Source of the DNA: Nocardia sp. NBC_01503
GTDB taxonomy: Bacteria > Actinomycetota > Actinomycetes > Mycobacteriales > Mycobacteriaceae
Direction: 5' to 3'
Length of the DNA: 64,000 nt
Assembly: GCF_036327755.1 (NCBI RefSeq)
Contig: NZ_CP109596.1
Location: 6,510,001 to 6,574,000, forward strand
Below the pieces are notes generated by a model. That model was not told the DNA's origin, did not search any database, and saw only the letters and a program-made list of their open reading frames with translations. Shown piece after piece: positions 50,038 to 58,357 of the stretch. Position numbers and translations under genes: made by a program. Numbering within the stretch: the first letter of the stretch is position 1; each line of letters begins with the position of its first letter.

Positions 50038-50735
50038 GCCTCCACCTCCGCCTGCGGCACGGTGCGCCAGCCCACGCTGGTCACCGACGGTTCCAGGCTC
50101 AACCGGCTCACCGCGGACTCCATCTGCCGGTCGTCGCGGCGGTCCCCGGTCAACTCCGCGCGCACCTCGACCCGATTGGGCTCGATATTGTGGCTCGAGA
50201 TCGACACCAGCCGGAAGTCCGTGCGGGCCAGCGACTGCACCAGTAGCGAACGCACAGCAGCCTCGTGTGCGTCATCGGTGCGGGCGGTGAACGCGTACAG
50301 CGCCTCATCGGCCCCGTCGTGGGGGCGATCCACCGCGCGCGCGGCGGTGCGCAGGGCGGTATTGACCACCACCACGGCCACCGTGCCCGCGGCCGCGGTG
50401 CTGTACATGCCCGCACCGGCCAGCGCGCCGACCGCCGCCGCACACCACAGCGTGGCCGCGGTATTGAGTCCGCGAATATTGAACCCGTCGCGCAGGATGA
50501 CACCCGCGCCCAGGAAGCCGATACCCGAAACGATTTGTGCCGCAACACGAGTCGGGTCCGCATCGGCACCGTTGAAGCCGTGCGCGGACAACAGCACGAA
50601 CAGGGTCGCGCCCGCGGCCACGAGCGCGTTGGTGCGCAGTCCGGCCATGCGTGCGCGGTACTGGCGTTCGAATCCGATCACCGCGCCGAACCCGACGCCC
50701 GCGCCGAGTCGAAGCAGCATTTCCCACGTGGTCAT
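50034..50735 (-). CDS. mgtC: MgtC/SapB-family protein
   Basis: This 233-aa protein has the MgtC N-terminal membrane domain: LGAGVGFGAVIGFERQYRARMAGLRTNALVAAGA, then GIGFLGAGVILRD and a C-terminal cytosolic ACT-like part. MgtC is needed for growth in low Mg2+ in pathogens and regulates ATP synthase or membrane state. ATG at 50735 has GGAGGG upstream. It is the first structural gene of the M-box operon and is co-translated with the permease. Confidence 0.9.
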   Translation of the reverse strand: MTTWEMLLRLGAGVGFGAVIGFERQYRARMAGLRTNALVAAGATLFVLLSAHGFNGADADPTRVAAQIVSGIGFLGAGVILRDGFNIRGLNTAATLWCAAAVGALAGAGMYSTAAAGTVAVVVVNTALRTAARAVDRPHDGADEALYAFTARTDDAHEAAVRSLLVQSLARTDFRLVSISSHNIEPNRVEVRAELTGDRRDDRQMESAVSRLSLEPSVTSVGWRTVPQAEVEA

Positions 50736-50778
50736 GACGCCCTCCGAAAATAGAGGTCGGCGCACTCGTGAACGGACG

Positions 50779-50868
50779 CTACCGCGTGGAAACCAGCGGG
50801 CAGCGCAAGGGGTGAGTGTCACCTGGTGAACGATTGGCTAACGGAACTCTGTCCGATCCATCGGGCAC
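50779..50868 (-). CDS. leader peptide with strong ribosome site between M-box and mgtC
   Basis: A 29-aa frame starts at GTG 50868 and ends at 50779, 43 bp before the mgtC start. It is preceded by GGAGGTGAT at 8-base spacing, close to perfect complementarity with 16S rRNA and stronger than that of mgtC. The peptide carries five prolines (VPDGSDRVPL then NRSPG, HPLRCPLV). A Pro-rich leader ORF in a Mg2+-sensor transcript recalls MgtL. Translation is inference. Confidence 0.55.
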   Translation of the reverse strand: MPDGSDRVPLANRSPGDTHPLRCPLVSTR

Positions 50869-50944
50869 GACAATCACCTCCACGCCGTTGCGCACACGTG
50901 CCGAGGGAGAGTGGAATCCGGCGCGGATCGCCGGAACGGTAGCC

Positions 50945-51110
50945 ACCCCTCGTAAGACCTTCAGCACTCCACGGCGTAACCCACAGCGAGTGTGGGAGCC
51001 GGTCGGGATCACCCCTTATCTCGGGGAGACCTGTCCTGACCCGGGGCGTCTCTCGACGTTCGGGGTCGCCGGCCTGTATCCGCGGAGGAGCCTCAGCTAA
51101 CGACGGCACC
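50945..51110 (-). ncRNA. M-box (ykoK) Mg2+ riboswitch aptamer
   Basis: The RNA on the minus strand matches the M-box consensus in order: GUUAGCUGAGGCUCCU, GAUACAG, GCGACCCCGAACGUC, GAGACGCCCCGGGUCAGGAC, GAGAUAAGGGGUGAU, CGGCU, then GGGUUACGCCGUGGAGUGCUGAAGG and UCUUACGA. These strings correspond to the conserved core and the Mg-binding stems. It precedes the leader peptide and mgtC by ~210 nt. M-box RNAs respond to Mg2+; no obvious intrinsic terminator follows, so translation control is the better guess. Confidence 0.93.
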
Positions 51111-51121
51111 TTGCGTCAGCG

Positions 51122-51151
51122 AGTAAACACCCGAACAGCCGGATCCGGCAA
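51122..51151 (-). promoter_or_regulatory. candidate promoter of the M-box transcript
   Basis: On the minus strand TTGCCG (51146-51151) and TTTACT (51122-51127) are separated by 18 bp. This fits a sigma-70-type promoter, with initiation a few bases before the aptamer. Each box matches 4 of 6 consensus positions. Confidence 0.4.
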
Positions 51152-51186
51152 CTCCTGTGACCGGCGCAACTGTGCGCACGAAAACC

Positions 51187-51215
51187 GCCGTGGGCCATAT
51201 CGGATGGCCCACGGC
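51187..51215 (-). terminator. terminator of the ArsR-fusion/DinB transcript
   Basis: GCCGTGGGCCAT - ATCGG - ATGGCCCACGGC is a perfect 12-bp stem. On the minus strand it is followed by GGTTTTCG. It lies 62 bp after the DinB-like gene and just upstream of the M-box promoter, insulating the latter. Confidence 0.75.
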
Positions 51216-51277
51216 AGTTCGGGGTGGCGTGAAATGTTAAGCAGGGCAATGCTATTCGTAGCTACGAGCGCGGTCTG

Positions 51278-51775
51278 TCAGGCGGCGACCGGGGCGGGCA
51301 GCAGTGCCAGCAGCTGATCGGTATGACCGGGAAGCTCGGAGTCGGTGAGTCCGCCGAACAGATCGCGCAGTGCGAGCGGCTGATCCAGCAGCAGGGTGTG
51401 CGCCGAGAGCAGACGGGTCGGGACCAGGGTGTCCAGTTCCCGGTCGGTCAGGCCCGCGCCACCAAGGGCGCAGAGCGCCTCGCCCTGCTGGCGCACCCGC
51501 TCCCGCAAAGCCGTGTTGTCACCGGTCAGGGCGATGACATTGGCGATGGTCCAGGTGTCCAGGGACAGGCGGTTGTCGTAGCTGGTGTGCCGGCCCGCGG
51601 CCACGGCGGAGGCGGTGGCGATCGTGGTCGCGGTCAGCAGTGAGACGTGGGCCAGGATCTGATCGGCGTTCCATTCCCCGGCCGGGGGTGTGAGCCGGTG
51701 TGGTGCGTCGGCGACCGTGGCGGCCGCATCGAGCAGGGCGCGGTAGGCCGCGCGCAGGGCGGTGGTGTCGAGCAT
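51278..51775 (-). CDS. DinB-like/maleylpyruvate-isomerase-like protein
   Basis: This 165-aa helical-bundle protein (ALRAAYRALLDAAATVADAP, then AGEWNADQILAHVSLLTATT with a conserved metal-ligand-type His) resembles the DinB/MDMPI superfamily; metal ligands in the second half are incomplete by eye. It is 26 bp downstream of the ArsR-SRPBCC gene, a common association of ArsR, AHSA1 and DinB-type genes. Function is unknown. Confidence 0.72.
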   Translation of the reverse strand: MLDTTALRAAYRALLDAAATVADAPHRLTPPAGEWNADQILAHVSLLTATTIATASAVAAGRHTSYDNRLSLDTWTIANVIALTGDNTALRERVRQQGEALCALGGAGLTDRELDTLVPTRLLSAHTLLLDQPLALRDLFGGLTDSELPGHTDQLLALLPAPVAA

Positions 51776-51801
51776 GAGCGTGTCCTTGGTGGGATGCGGG
51801 A

Positions 51802-52605
51802 TCAGGAGTGGGCGCGGGACATTTCCCACGGCGCCTGGGGGAGCACCTTGCCGGTCTCGAGCAGGGATTTGAGGTTGGCCAGCACCGCGGGCCAGCCACT
51901 GGAAATGCCCTGCAGCATTTCCTGATTCGGCAGATTGGTGTGGGTGACGGTCAGGCGCACGATATCGATGTGCGGGTCGACCTCGAAGGTGACCACCGAG
52001 GGGTCGCGTTCTTCTTCCGGGGAATCCTCGAAGGTGAGCACCAGGCGGGTCGGCGGGGTCGCCTCGAGGATCTTGCCGACCACATCGTTCACGCCCGAGC
52101 CGTCGGCCCGCCGGTGCTCCCACTGCGAGCCGACCTGCCAATCGGAGATGTTCTCGTGGAACCAGTACTGGGAGGTGAGTTCGGCGTCGGTCAACGCCTG
52201 CCAGACCTGTTCGGCGCTGGCGTGAATGTAGGTGACGTACACGAAATCGGGGATGGTCGTGGTCATGGCGTACTCCTCTGCTCGGTTCTTGATGGCGCTG
52301 ATCAGGTTCAGGCGGGGTCGATCGAAGCTGGAGATCCAGCGCTGTTCGATGTCGTGGATGGGGGCCGGATTGATGTAGTGCACCCGTTCGCGGCCGCGCC
52401 GCAGCACGGTGACGAGTCCGGCCCGCACCAGGATGTCCACGTGCTGGGTCAGCGACTGGCGGGCCATCTGCACCCGCTCGCACAGTTCGCGCAGGGTCTG
52501 CCCGTTGTGTTCGCGCAGTCGATCCAGCACCAGCCGCCGCGTCGGGTCGGCGAGCGCTTTGAAGACCAGGTCCAGATCCGGTTCGTCTTGCACGTCCCAA
52601 ATCAT
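51802..52605 (-). CDS. ArsR regulator fused to an SRPBCC (AHSA1-like) domain
   Basis: This 267-aa fusion has an N-terminal winged-helix ArsR domain (LVFKALADPTRRLVLDRL, LCERVQMARQSLTQHVDILVRAGLV; no metal-binding cysteines seen) and a C-terminal SRPBCC/AHSA1 domain (TYIHASAEQVWQALTDAELTSQYW, then GWPAVLANLKSLLETG). The binding cavity may let the regulator sense a lipophilic ligand directly. ATG at 52605 is used; ATG at 52623 is in frame. A 20-bp palindrome at 52604-52623 overlaps the start, a clear autoregulatory operator. Confidence 0.87.
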   Translation of the reverse strand: MIWDVQDEPDLDLVFKALADPTRRLVLDRLREHNGQTLRELCERVQMARQSLTQHVDILVRAGLVTVLRRGRERVHYINPAPIHDIEQRWISSFDRPRLNLISAIKNRAEEYAMTTTIPDFVYVTYIHASAEQVWQALTDAELTSQYWFHENISDWQVGSQWEHRRADGSGVNDVVGKILEATPPTRLVLTFEDSPEEERDPSVVTFEVDPHIDIVRLTVTHTNLPNQEMLQGISSGWPAVLANLKSLLETGKVLPQAPWEMSRAHS

Positions 52606-52623
52606 GCAGGTATTTACCTGCAT
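52604..52623. promoter_or_regulatory. ArsR operator at the fusion gene start
   Basis: ATGCAGGTA-TT-TACCTGCAT is a perfect 9-bp inverted repeat with a 2-bp spacer. It covers the start codon of the ArsR-SRPBCC gene. Binding by the ArsR domain would block its own transcription. Confidence 0.8.
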
Positions 52624-52671
52624 ATGTCAATGGTGATCGGAAAAGGGGCATGCCACCAGCCATTTTCCGGC

Positions 52672-52687
52672 CCCCACCTAGGTGGGG
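52672..52687. promoter_or_regulatory. 16-bp perfect palindrome in divergent gap
   Basis: CCCCACCTAGGTGGGG is fully palindromic and lies between the ArsR-fusion gene and the alpha/beta hydrolase gene, 78 bp upstream of the latter's ATG. It may be a second operator. Confidence 0.6.
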
Positions 52688-52764
52688 ATCTCTGCCACCT
52701 GCGGGCGGATTGCTCAACACTCGGGGCACTGCCACGCGCGCCCGCGGCAGCGAAGACTGAACCC

Positions 52765-53721
52765 ATGCCGATCGCCAGCACCTTCGCCCACTCGACGCCC
52801 GGTCGTGTCACGGTCCGGACCCGGGACGGGGTGGAGCTCGCGGTACGCGAGTACGGGCCGCGGGACGCGGAGCTGACAGTTGTTCTGCTGCACGGACATT
52901 GCAGCCGCGGCGAGCTGTGGACCCGCATCCGCGACGCGCTGCTGCGGCAGTATCCCCGGGCCCGGGTCGTGTGCTACGACCATCGCGGGCACGGTGACTC
53001 GGCCACCGCGCCCTGGCGCACCTACACCCTCGAGCAGCTCGGCCACGACCTGCGCGATGTCCTGGACGCCCGCGTACCCACCGGACCGGTCGTGCTGGTC
53101 GGTCACTCGATGGGCGGGATGGCCGCACTGACCTACATCAGCCAGCACCCGCGGGAGATCGGCACCCGTATCACCGGGGTCGGCCTCATCGCCACCACCG
53201 CCAGCGGCCTGGCCGACACCGGTATCGGCCGCCTGCTGCGCCATCCGGTCATCTCACTGTTCCACGCCGCGGTGCGCTACGCACCCACCCTGATGCATCA
53301 CGCGAAACTGTTGGCGGGTAAGGCTTTCGCGCCGATCGTGCGGACCGCCCAATCCGGCGAGCGCAGCATCGACCCGCGCATGCTCACCCTGGCCAACGCC
53401 GTACACAACCCCACCCCCATCGTGACCATGTCCGCGTACCTGCGCGCCTTCACCAGCTACGACCGCAGCGACGCGCTGGCGGCCCTGTCGGCGATCCCCA
53501 CCCTGATCCTGTGCGGCACCGCCGATCTGATGACCCCGCCCGCGCACTCGATCGCCATGGCCACCGCCATCGACTACGCCGACCTGGTACTGATCGACGG
53601 CGCCGGCCACTCGGTGATCCAGGAACAACCCGCCCGCGTCGCGGCGGCCCTGACCCGCCTGATCTCCCACGCCACCCCCGCGCGCACCACCGCGCGCCCG
53701 CGCCTGGCCCTGGCTTCCTGA
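52765..53721 (+). CDS. alpha/beta hydrolase
   Basis: This 318-aa hydrolase has VVLLHGHCSRGELW (oxyanion), DHRGHGDS, the nucleophile elbow LVGHSMGGMAAL, an Asp in CGTADLMTPP and His in DGAGHSVIQEQP. It would hydrolyse an ester or epoxide/halogen substrate; the type is not readable. ATG at 52765. It is divergent from the ArsR-SRPBCC fusion, so it may respond to the same ligand. The C-terminus is Ala/Thr/Arg-rich. Confidence 0.85.
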   Translation: MPIASTFAHSTPGRVTVRTRDGVELAVREYGPRDAELTVVLLHGHCSRGELWTRIRDALLRQYPRARVVCYDHRGHGDSATAPWRTYTLEQLGHDLRDVLDARVPTGPVVLVGHSMGGMAALTYISQHPREIGTRITGVGLIATTASGLADTGIGRLLRHPVISLFHAAVRYAPTLMHHAKLLAGKAFAPIVRTAQSGERSIDPRMLTLANAVHNPTPIVTMSAYLRAFTSYDRSDALAALSAIPTLILCGTADLMTPPAHSIAMATAIDYADLVLIDGAGHSVIQEQPARVAAALTRLISHATPARTTARPRLALAS

Positions 53722-53827
53722 CGTGAAAGCAGTTGCCGGACAGCCGATCCCCAGGAAATGACGGTCGGATCTCCGAGATGGATCGACCACCCGTTCCTGG
53801 TGATCGAGCGACCGGCAGTGCGTCCGT

Positions 53828-54988
53828 TCAGCGGGACGGGAACCGGATGACGCGGTCGTCGCCGGGGTGGGGGCCGCCGCGGCCGTCGGTGTTCGAGGTC
53901 GTCAGCCACAGTGCGCCGTCCGGGGCGACCGCGACCGTGCGCAGGCGGCCGAACCGCGCGGCGAACTGTGCGGACGGGTCACCGAGGGTGCCGTCGGCGT
54001 GAAGCGGGATCGTCCAGAGTCGTTCGCCGCGTAGGGCCGCCACGTACAGGGTGTTCGCGGTGATGGCGATACCCGAGGGTGAGGCGTCGGCGGGGGACCA
54101 GGTGAGCAGGGGGTTGGTGAATCGGCCGGAGCGGGTGTCGGTGATGCCCTCCACCTCCGGCCAGCCGTAATTGTGGCCGGGTTCGATGCGGTTGATCTCG
54201 TCGAAGCGGTTCTGGCCGAACTCGGCGGCGAACAGGCGGCCCGCCGAATCCCAGTCCAGCCCTTGCACATTGCGGTGGCCGAGGGTGTACACCGGTGAGC
54301 CGGGGGTCGGATTACCCGGTGCGGGGCGGCCTTCGGATGTCAGGCGCAGGATCTTGCCGTTCGGGCTCGCCGGATCCTGCGATGCGGTCCGCGAACCCGC
54401 GTCGCCGGTGCCCACGTACAGCATCCCGTCCGGTCCGAACGCGATTCGCCCGCCATTGTGATTCGATGCCTTCGCGATGCCGGAGAACAGCACCTCGGGC
54501 TGCCCGCCGAGTCGGAATCGCACGATGCGATTGTCCGCGGCCGCGGTGAAATACGCGTAGACATAACCGTTTTCGCGGTACTGCGGCGATACCGCGAGCC
54601 CGAGCAGTCCACCCTCTCCGGCCGCTGCCACCCCCGGCACCTGATACACCCGCTCCGCCGGAACTCCCGCCCGCACTCGCAGAATCGCCCCGGAGTCACG
54701 CTCGGCGACCAACACCCCGCCCTCGGGCAGGAACGCCAGCCCCCACGGCACCTCGATCCCCTGTACGAGGTCCTGGCCACCCTCGAGATCGATCACACCG
54801 GAGGGGCGACTCGGCGCGGTAGCGCTTGCCACCACCGCGGAACCGGACGGCCGAGTCGACTCGCTGCCGGAGCAGCCCGCCACCGTGCCGACGGCCAGCG
54901 CCGCACCCGTGATCACGGCCAGGATTCCGGAATGCCCGGATCGGCGCGGTCGTAGTCGTTCGACGGGACGAAGATGTGCGCTGCGCAT
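53828..54988 (-). CDS. PQQ-dependent aldose sugar dehydrogenase-like lipoprotein
   Basis: This 386-aa protein starts with a lipoprotein signal (VITGAALAVGTVAGC lipobox), then a six-bladed beta-propeller of the GdhB/YliI type: VPWGLAFLPEGGVLVAERD, GLAVSPQYRENGYVYAYFTA, SNHNGGRIAFGPDGMLYVGTGD, LGHRNVQGLDWDSAG, EFGQNRFDEINR. It would oxidise aldoses at the outer membrane face if PQQ is available. ATG at 54988 is used. The catalytic His is in the HNGG loop. It is convergent with the hydrolase gene. Confidence 0.88.
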   Translation of the reverse strand: MRSAHLRPVERLRPRRSGHSGILAVITGAALAVGTVAGCSGSESTRPSGSAVVASATAPSRPSGVIDLEGGQDLVQGIEVPWGLAFLPEGGVLVAERDSGAILRVRAGVPAERVYQVPGVAAAGEGGLLGLAVSPQYRENGYVYAYFTAAADNRIVRFRLGGQPEVLFSGIAKASNHNGGRIAFGPDGMLYVGTGDAGSRTASQDPASPNGKILRLTSEGRPAPGNPTPGSPVYTLGHRNVQGLDWDSAGRLFAAEFGQNRFDEINRIEPGHNYGWPEVEGITDTRSGRFTNPLLTWSPADASPSGIAITANTLYVAALRGERLWTIPLHADGTLGDPSAQFAARFGRLRTVAVAPDGALWLTTSNTDGRGGPHPGDDRVIRFPSR

Positions 54989-55049
54989 CCCTCCATCGTG
55001 CGCCGCCTCCCCGCGACCGGACGGACGGATGTGCGGTATCGGGACTGCT

Positions 55050-56396
55050 TCAGGCCCCCAACGGGTCGCGCACCGCGGGCACCAACAGCGGCACGGCCGG
55101 GATCTCGTCGGTGATCGGCACATCGGTGCCGCGCAGCGAGGCGCCCGCGGTTTCGCGCAGGAACGACCAGGCCACCAGGCCGATGGCGCACGCGCCGACC
55201 ATGTATATCGCGGGGAACAGGGTCCAGCCGGTGCCTTCGATGACCGCCTCGTTCACCAGCGGCGCGGTGCCGCCGAAGACGGCGGTGGAGACGTTGTAGC
55301 CCAGGGCGAAACCGGCGTAGCGGACCTGGGTGGGGAAGATCGCCGGGAAGGTGGCCGAGATGGTGGCCAGCTGGGGAATGTAGAGCAGGCCCACGACGAC
55401 GAAACCCAGTACGGCCCAGCCGATTCCGCGACCCATCAGCCAGTACATCGGGATGGCCATAACCGCCAGGCCGATCAGGGAGTACAGCCAAACCGGTCGG
55501 CGGCCGACCCGATCGGAGAGGTGGCCGAAGAACGGCAGGGCCAGCATCATGATCAGCTGACCGACCAACATCATCGCGGTGGTGGTGGATTCGCCCACCC
55601 CGAGCGTGTGCTGCAGGTAGGTGGGCTGATAGGTGAGCAGGGTGTAGTTCACGATATTGAGCGCGACCACCAGCCCGGCCAGCGTCAGCAGCTCACGCCG
55701 GTAGTCGGTGAGCAGTACCCGCAAGCCGGTGGGCGGGTGCTCCTCGGTCTGCACCTCGGTGAAGACCGAGGATTCGTCCAGGCGCGAACGCAGATACCAG
55801 CCGATCAATCCCAGCGGCACCGCGAGCAGGAACGGGATCCGCCAGCCCCACTCGTACATCGCGTCCGAGCCCAGCGCCAGCTGGCAGGCCAGCACCACCG
55901 CCGAACCGCCGACGAAACCGCCGAGCGTGCCGAACTCCAGGAAACTGCCCAGGAATCCGCGCTTGCGATCACTGCAGGTTTCGGCGAGATAGGTTGCCGC
56001 ACCGCCGTATTCACCACCGGTGGAGAAGCCCTGCACCACGCGCAGCGTGATCAGCAGAATCGGCGCGAACACACCCGCGGTGGCATGGCTGGGCAGCAGT
56101 CCGATGGCCCCGGTCGCAGCCGCCATGAGCAGAATCGTGGTGGCCAGCACCACTTTTCGCCCGACACGGTCACCGAGCGGCCCCCACACCATGCCGCCCA
56201 AGGGCCGCAGCACGAACGACACCGCGAAACCGAGCATGGTGCCCAGTGATCCGAGATGTCCGGGGAAGAACGCGGCGGTGATGTAGGTGGCGGCCGCGGC
56301 GTACACGCCGTAGTCGAACCACTCGGTGGCATTGCCCATGGCCGCTGCGGCCACCGAACGGGTCTGCTGTCCGGATTTGGGGTCGCGGCTTGTCAC
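55050..56396 (-). CDS. MHS-family MFS symporter (ProP/KgtP-like)
   Basis: This 448-aa transporter has the MHS signature: MGNATEWFDYGVYAAAATYI near the N-terminus, then GPLGDRVGRKVVLATTIL (motif A) and VVQGFSTGGEYGGAATYLAE. It would symport a dicarboxylate, osmolyte or aromatic acid with protons. GTG at 56396 has GAGAGG upstream. A 254-bp gap upstream holds no gene. The sugar dehydrogenase gene lies 61 bp downstream on the same strand. Confidence 0.88.
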   Translation of the reverse strand: MTSRDPKSGQQTRSVAAAAMGNATEWFDYGVYAAAATYITAAFFPGHLGSLGTMLGFAVSFVLRPLGGMVWGPLGDRVGRKVVLATTILLMAAATGAIGLLPSHATAGVFAPILLITLRVVQGFSTGGEYGGAATYLAETCSDRKRGFLGSFLEFGTLGGFVGGSAVVLACQLALGSDAMYEWGWRIPFLLAVPLGLIGWYLRSRLDESSVFTEVQTEEHPPTGLRVLLTDYRRELLTLAGLVVALNIVNYTLLTYQPTYLQHTLGVGESTTTAMMLVGQLIMMLALPFFGHLSDRVGRRPVWLYSLIGLAVMAIPMYWLMGRGIGWAVLGFVVVGLLYIPQLATISATFPAIFPTQVRYAGFALGYNVSTAVFGGTAPLVNEAVIEGTGWTLFPAIYMVGACAIGLVAWSFLRETAGASLRGTDVPITDEIPAVPLLVPAVRDPLGA

Positions 56397-56650
56397 ACGC
56401 GCCTCTCTTCCCTGATCGCGAAAATCCCTCGCGCGCCGGAAACGCTCTCCGCCGCGCATGACAACCTCGCGTACCCGGCACGGCGGGCAGCAAACGGGAG
56501 CAACCGCGAGCGGGCGTGCGGAGACCCGCGATCACCAGCGCGTTCAAGAGTTTTGTGACTTGGATCTCAGTGGCGTGAATAGGACGGCAAACCTGTTTGG
56601 ACGGGGCGCCCGCCCCGGTCCGCGCCATCCGGGCGACCCGCGCGTTCGAT

Positions 56651-57232
56651 TCAGCCCAGGCCGAGGTGACGCGAGAGCGTGGCGAGCTGGTCGGCGAAGC
56701 GCGCCAGGAACTCCGGTGAGCGCGGATCCGCACCGCACACGCCTTCGACGACATGGGGCAGCGTGGTCGGCGCCATGGCCGCGGCCATGAGCATGACCAG
56801 CAGATACGCCGGATCCAGATCAGCTGGCAGCTGACCGGCGTCCTGCAATGCGCGCAACTCCTCGACACTCTCGGTGAGCATGCGGGCGCGCGGCTCATGA
56901 TCGGGATCGTCGGCGGGGCCGGTGTACTGCAACCCGGTCCAGGCGAGCAGTCGCGCGCCCTCGGGATTGTGCAGCGACTCGAGGGCATAGGTGCGCAGTT
57001 GTTCGGGCAGTGGGGTGCCGGGCGCGACGAGATCGCGTTGCCGCTCCTGCCACTGCTGCGAAACCGCCTGGTAGAGCCCCTCTTTGCCATCGAAATAGGA
57101 CGAGATCAGCTGCACGTTCACCCCCGCGCGCGCGGAGATGGCGCCGATGCGAGCACCCGCGTACCCGTATGCCCCGAACTCGGCGGCAGCGGCAAGGATG
57201 ACCGAAATATCGCAAACACCAAGGATTCTCAT
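56651..57232 (-). CDS. TetR-family regulator
   Basis: This 193-aa regulator has FGAYGYAGARIGAISARAGVNVQLISSYF (TetR HTH) at about residues 20-50 and a normal helical C-domain. Its first helix is short (ILAAAAEFG), suggesting that the start is late or that the N-terminus was remade. The ATG at 57232 lies inside the start of the decayed monooxygenase gene, which overlaps it head-to-head by 35 bp. It probably regulated that monooxygenase. Confidence 0.72.
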   Translation of the reverse strand: MRILGVCDISVILAAAAEFGAYGYAGARIGAISARAGVNVQLISSYFDGKEGLYQAVSQQWQERQRDLVAPGTPLPEQLRTYALESLHNPEGARLLAWTGLQYTGPADDPDHEPRARMLTESVEELRALQDAGQLPADLDPAYLLVMLMAAAMAPTTLPHVVEGVCGADPRSPEFLARFADQLATLSRHLGLG

Positions 57233-57624
57233 CGCGGGCGCCGGAGTCGGCGGACTCGCGCTCGCACAGGCCCTGCGGCGCGGCGGCTTCGATGTCGCGG
57301 TCCACGAGCAGGACCCGACGCCGCGAATCCGCAATCAGGGCTTTCGCATCCATATCGACCCCAATGGTAACCGCGCGCTACGCGCCTGTCTGCCACCGGC
57401 GGTCTTCGCTCTGGTGCGCGATATCAGCGGCGCCGATGACGACACCGTCGCGATGTACACCGATCAGCGGAAACCCTTGCCGCCGAATTGCTTTCGCGCG
57501 CACGCGGAGAGCAGTCGGTCATCGAGGCCGTGGCCGCCTGCGAAACCCTCATGCTCCCCAGGGTTTCGCGACCATGGACAATGCCCTCGCCATGGCCGCC
57601 CAGCTCTTCGGCCGCACCGTATGA
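57198..57624 (+). pseudogene. decayed FAD-dependent monooxygenase
   Basis: An N-terminal fragment reads RILIAGAGVGGLALAQAL, then VAVHEQDPTPRIRNQGFRIH (FAD-binding half). It runs about 100 codons and then loses frame. Short C-terminal pieces follow in two other frames: SVIEAVAACETLMLP near 57520 and GFATMDNALAMAAQLFG near 57570-57615, ending in a stop at 57624. The ~400-aa family needs the missing middle, so a large deletion plus frameshifts have destroyed the gene. It is divergent from a TetR gene. Confidence 0.75.
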
Positions 57625-57720
57625 CCTGACGCGCGGCGGGTACATCCTCGTGCTGCGCGATGAATTCGAGTGTGCGAGCGGCCACCTCGGGATGCGCGAC
57701 CAGGCTCTCGCCGCCGAAGA

Positions 57721-58344
57721 TCAGCGATACATCGAGCGATATGCCACGATCGTCGCGACCAGATGATCGACGATCTGATCCCGGGTCGCGCGCAGCGTCC
57801 CATTCAGCCACGCCGAGAACATGCCCGCGTTACCGCTGGCCATGGTCACCGCCGCCAGCCGCCGCCGCACCGGATCATCGATATGCGCGAACAGGTGATC
57901 CTGGATCAACCGCGTGAACGCGGGCATGACCGAGATGGTGGTCTGACCCAGCCCCGTCGAGGAGTACGGCTCGACCAGGAACAGGCGCGATTTACGCGGA
58001 TCCTCGAGCACCTTGTCCACCAGCACCTGCGAGAGCGCCCGATCCCGTGTCGGATCGTCGGCCACCGCGAACGCGGTCATCGGCTCCAGGAATTCGTCCG
58101 CGATCTGCCGGTACAGCACATCGAGCAATTCGTCTCGGCTGGTGAAGCTTTCGTAGAAGTACCGGTCGGTGAGATTGGCGGTGCGGCAGACCGCGCGCAT
58201 GGTGACCGCGCCCGCCCCGGATTCACCGATCAGATCGAGCGCGGCGTCCAGCAACGCCGCGCGGCGGGCCTCACGGCGTTCGGTGAGGGTGGTTCCACCC
58301 CAGATACGGGGTTCTGCGTCGGAGGGGGGCTGGCCTGTCTGCAC
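57721..58344 (-). CDS. TetR-family regulator with leaderless start
   Basis: This 207-aa protein has EARRAALLDAALDLIGESGAGAVTMRAVCRTANLTDRYFYESF, a canonical TetR DNA-binding domain after a ~20-residue polar tail. GTG at 58344 is chosen because TACCCT at 58357-58352 (minus strand) ends seven bases before it, the spacing of a leaderless promoter; GTG at 58383 is possible. Target genes are not evident. Confidence 0.78.
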   Translation of the reverse strand: MQTGQPPSDAEPRIWGGTTLTERREARRAALLDAALDLIGESGAGAVTMRAVCRTANLTDRYFYESFTSRDELLDVLYRQIADEFLEPMTAFAVADDPTRDRALSQVLVDKVLEDPRKSRLFLVEPYSSTGLGQTTISVMPAFTRLIQDHLFAHIDDPVRRRLAAVTMASGNAGMFSAWLNGTLRATRDQIVDHLVATIVAYRSMYR

Positions 58345-58351
58345 CGGGTCA

Positions 58352-58357
58352 AGGGTA
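58352..58357 (-). promoter_or_regulatory. -10 hexamer of a leaderless TetR message
   Basis: TACCCT (TANNNT type) sits seven bases before the GTG at 58344, consistent with initiation at or near the start codon. It decides the start over the more upstream GTG. Confidence 0.45.

Noticed and set aside
57625..57720. Coding-like fragment (minus frame with LIFGGESLVAHPEVAARTLEF)
   Set aside because: No start or recognisable domain, and it sits between a TetR stop and a pseudogene; may be a scrap of a lost gene, too short to call.
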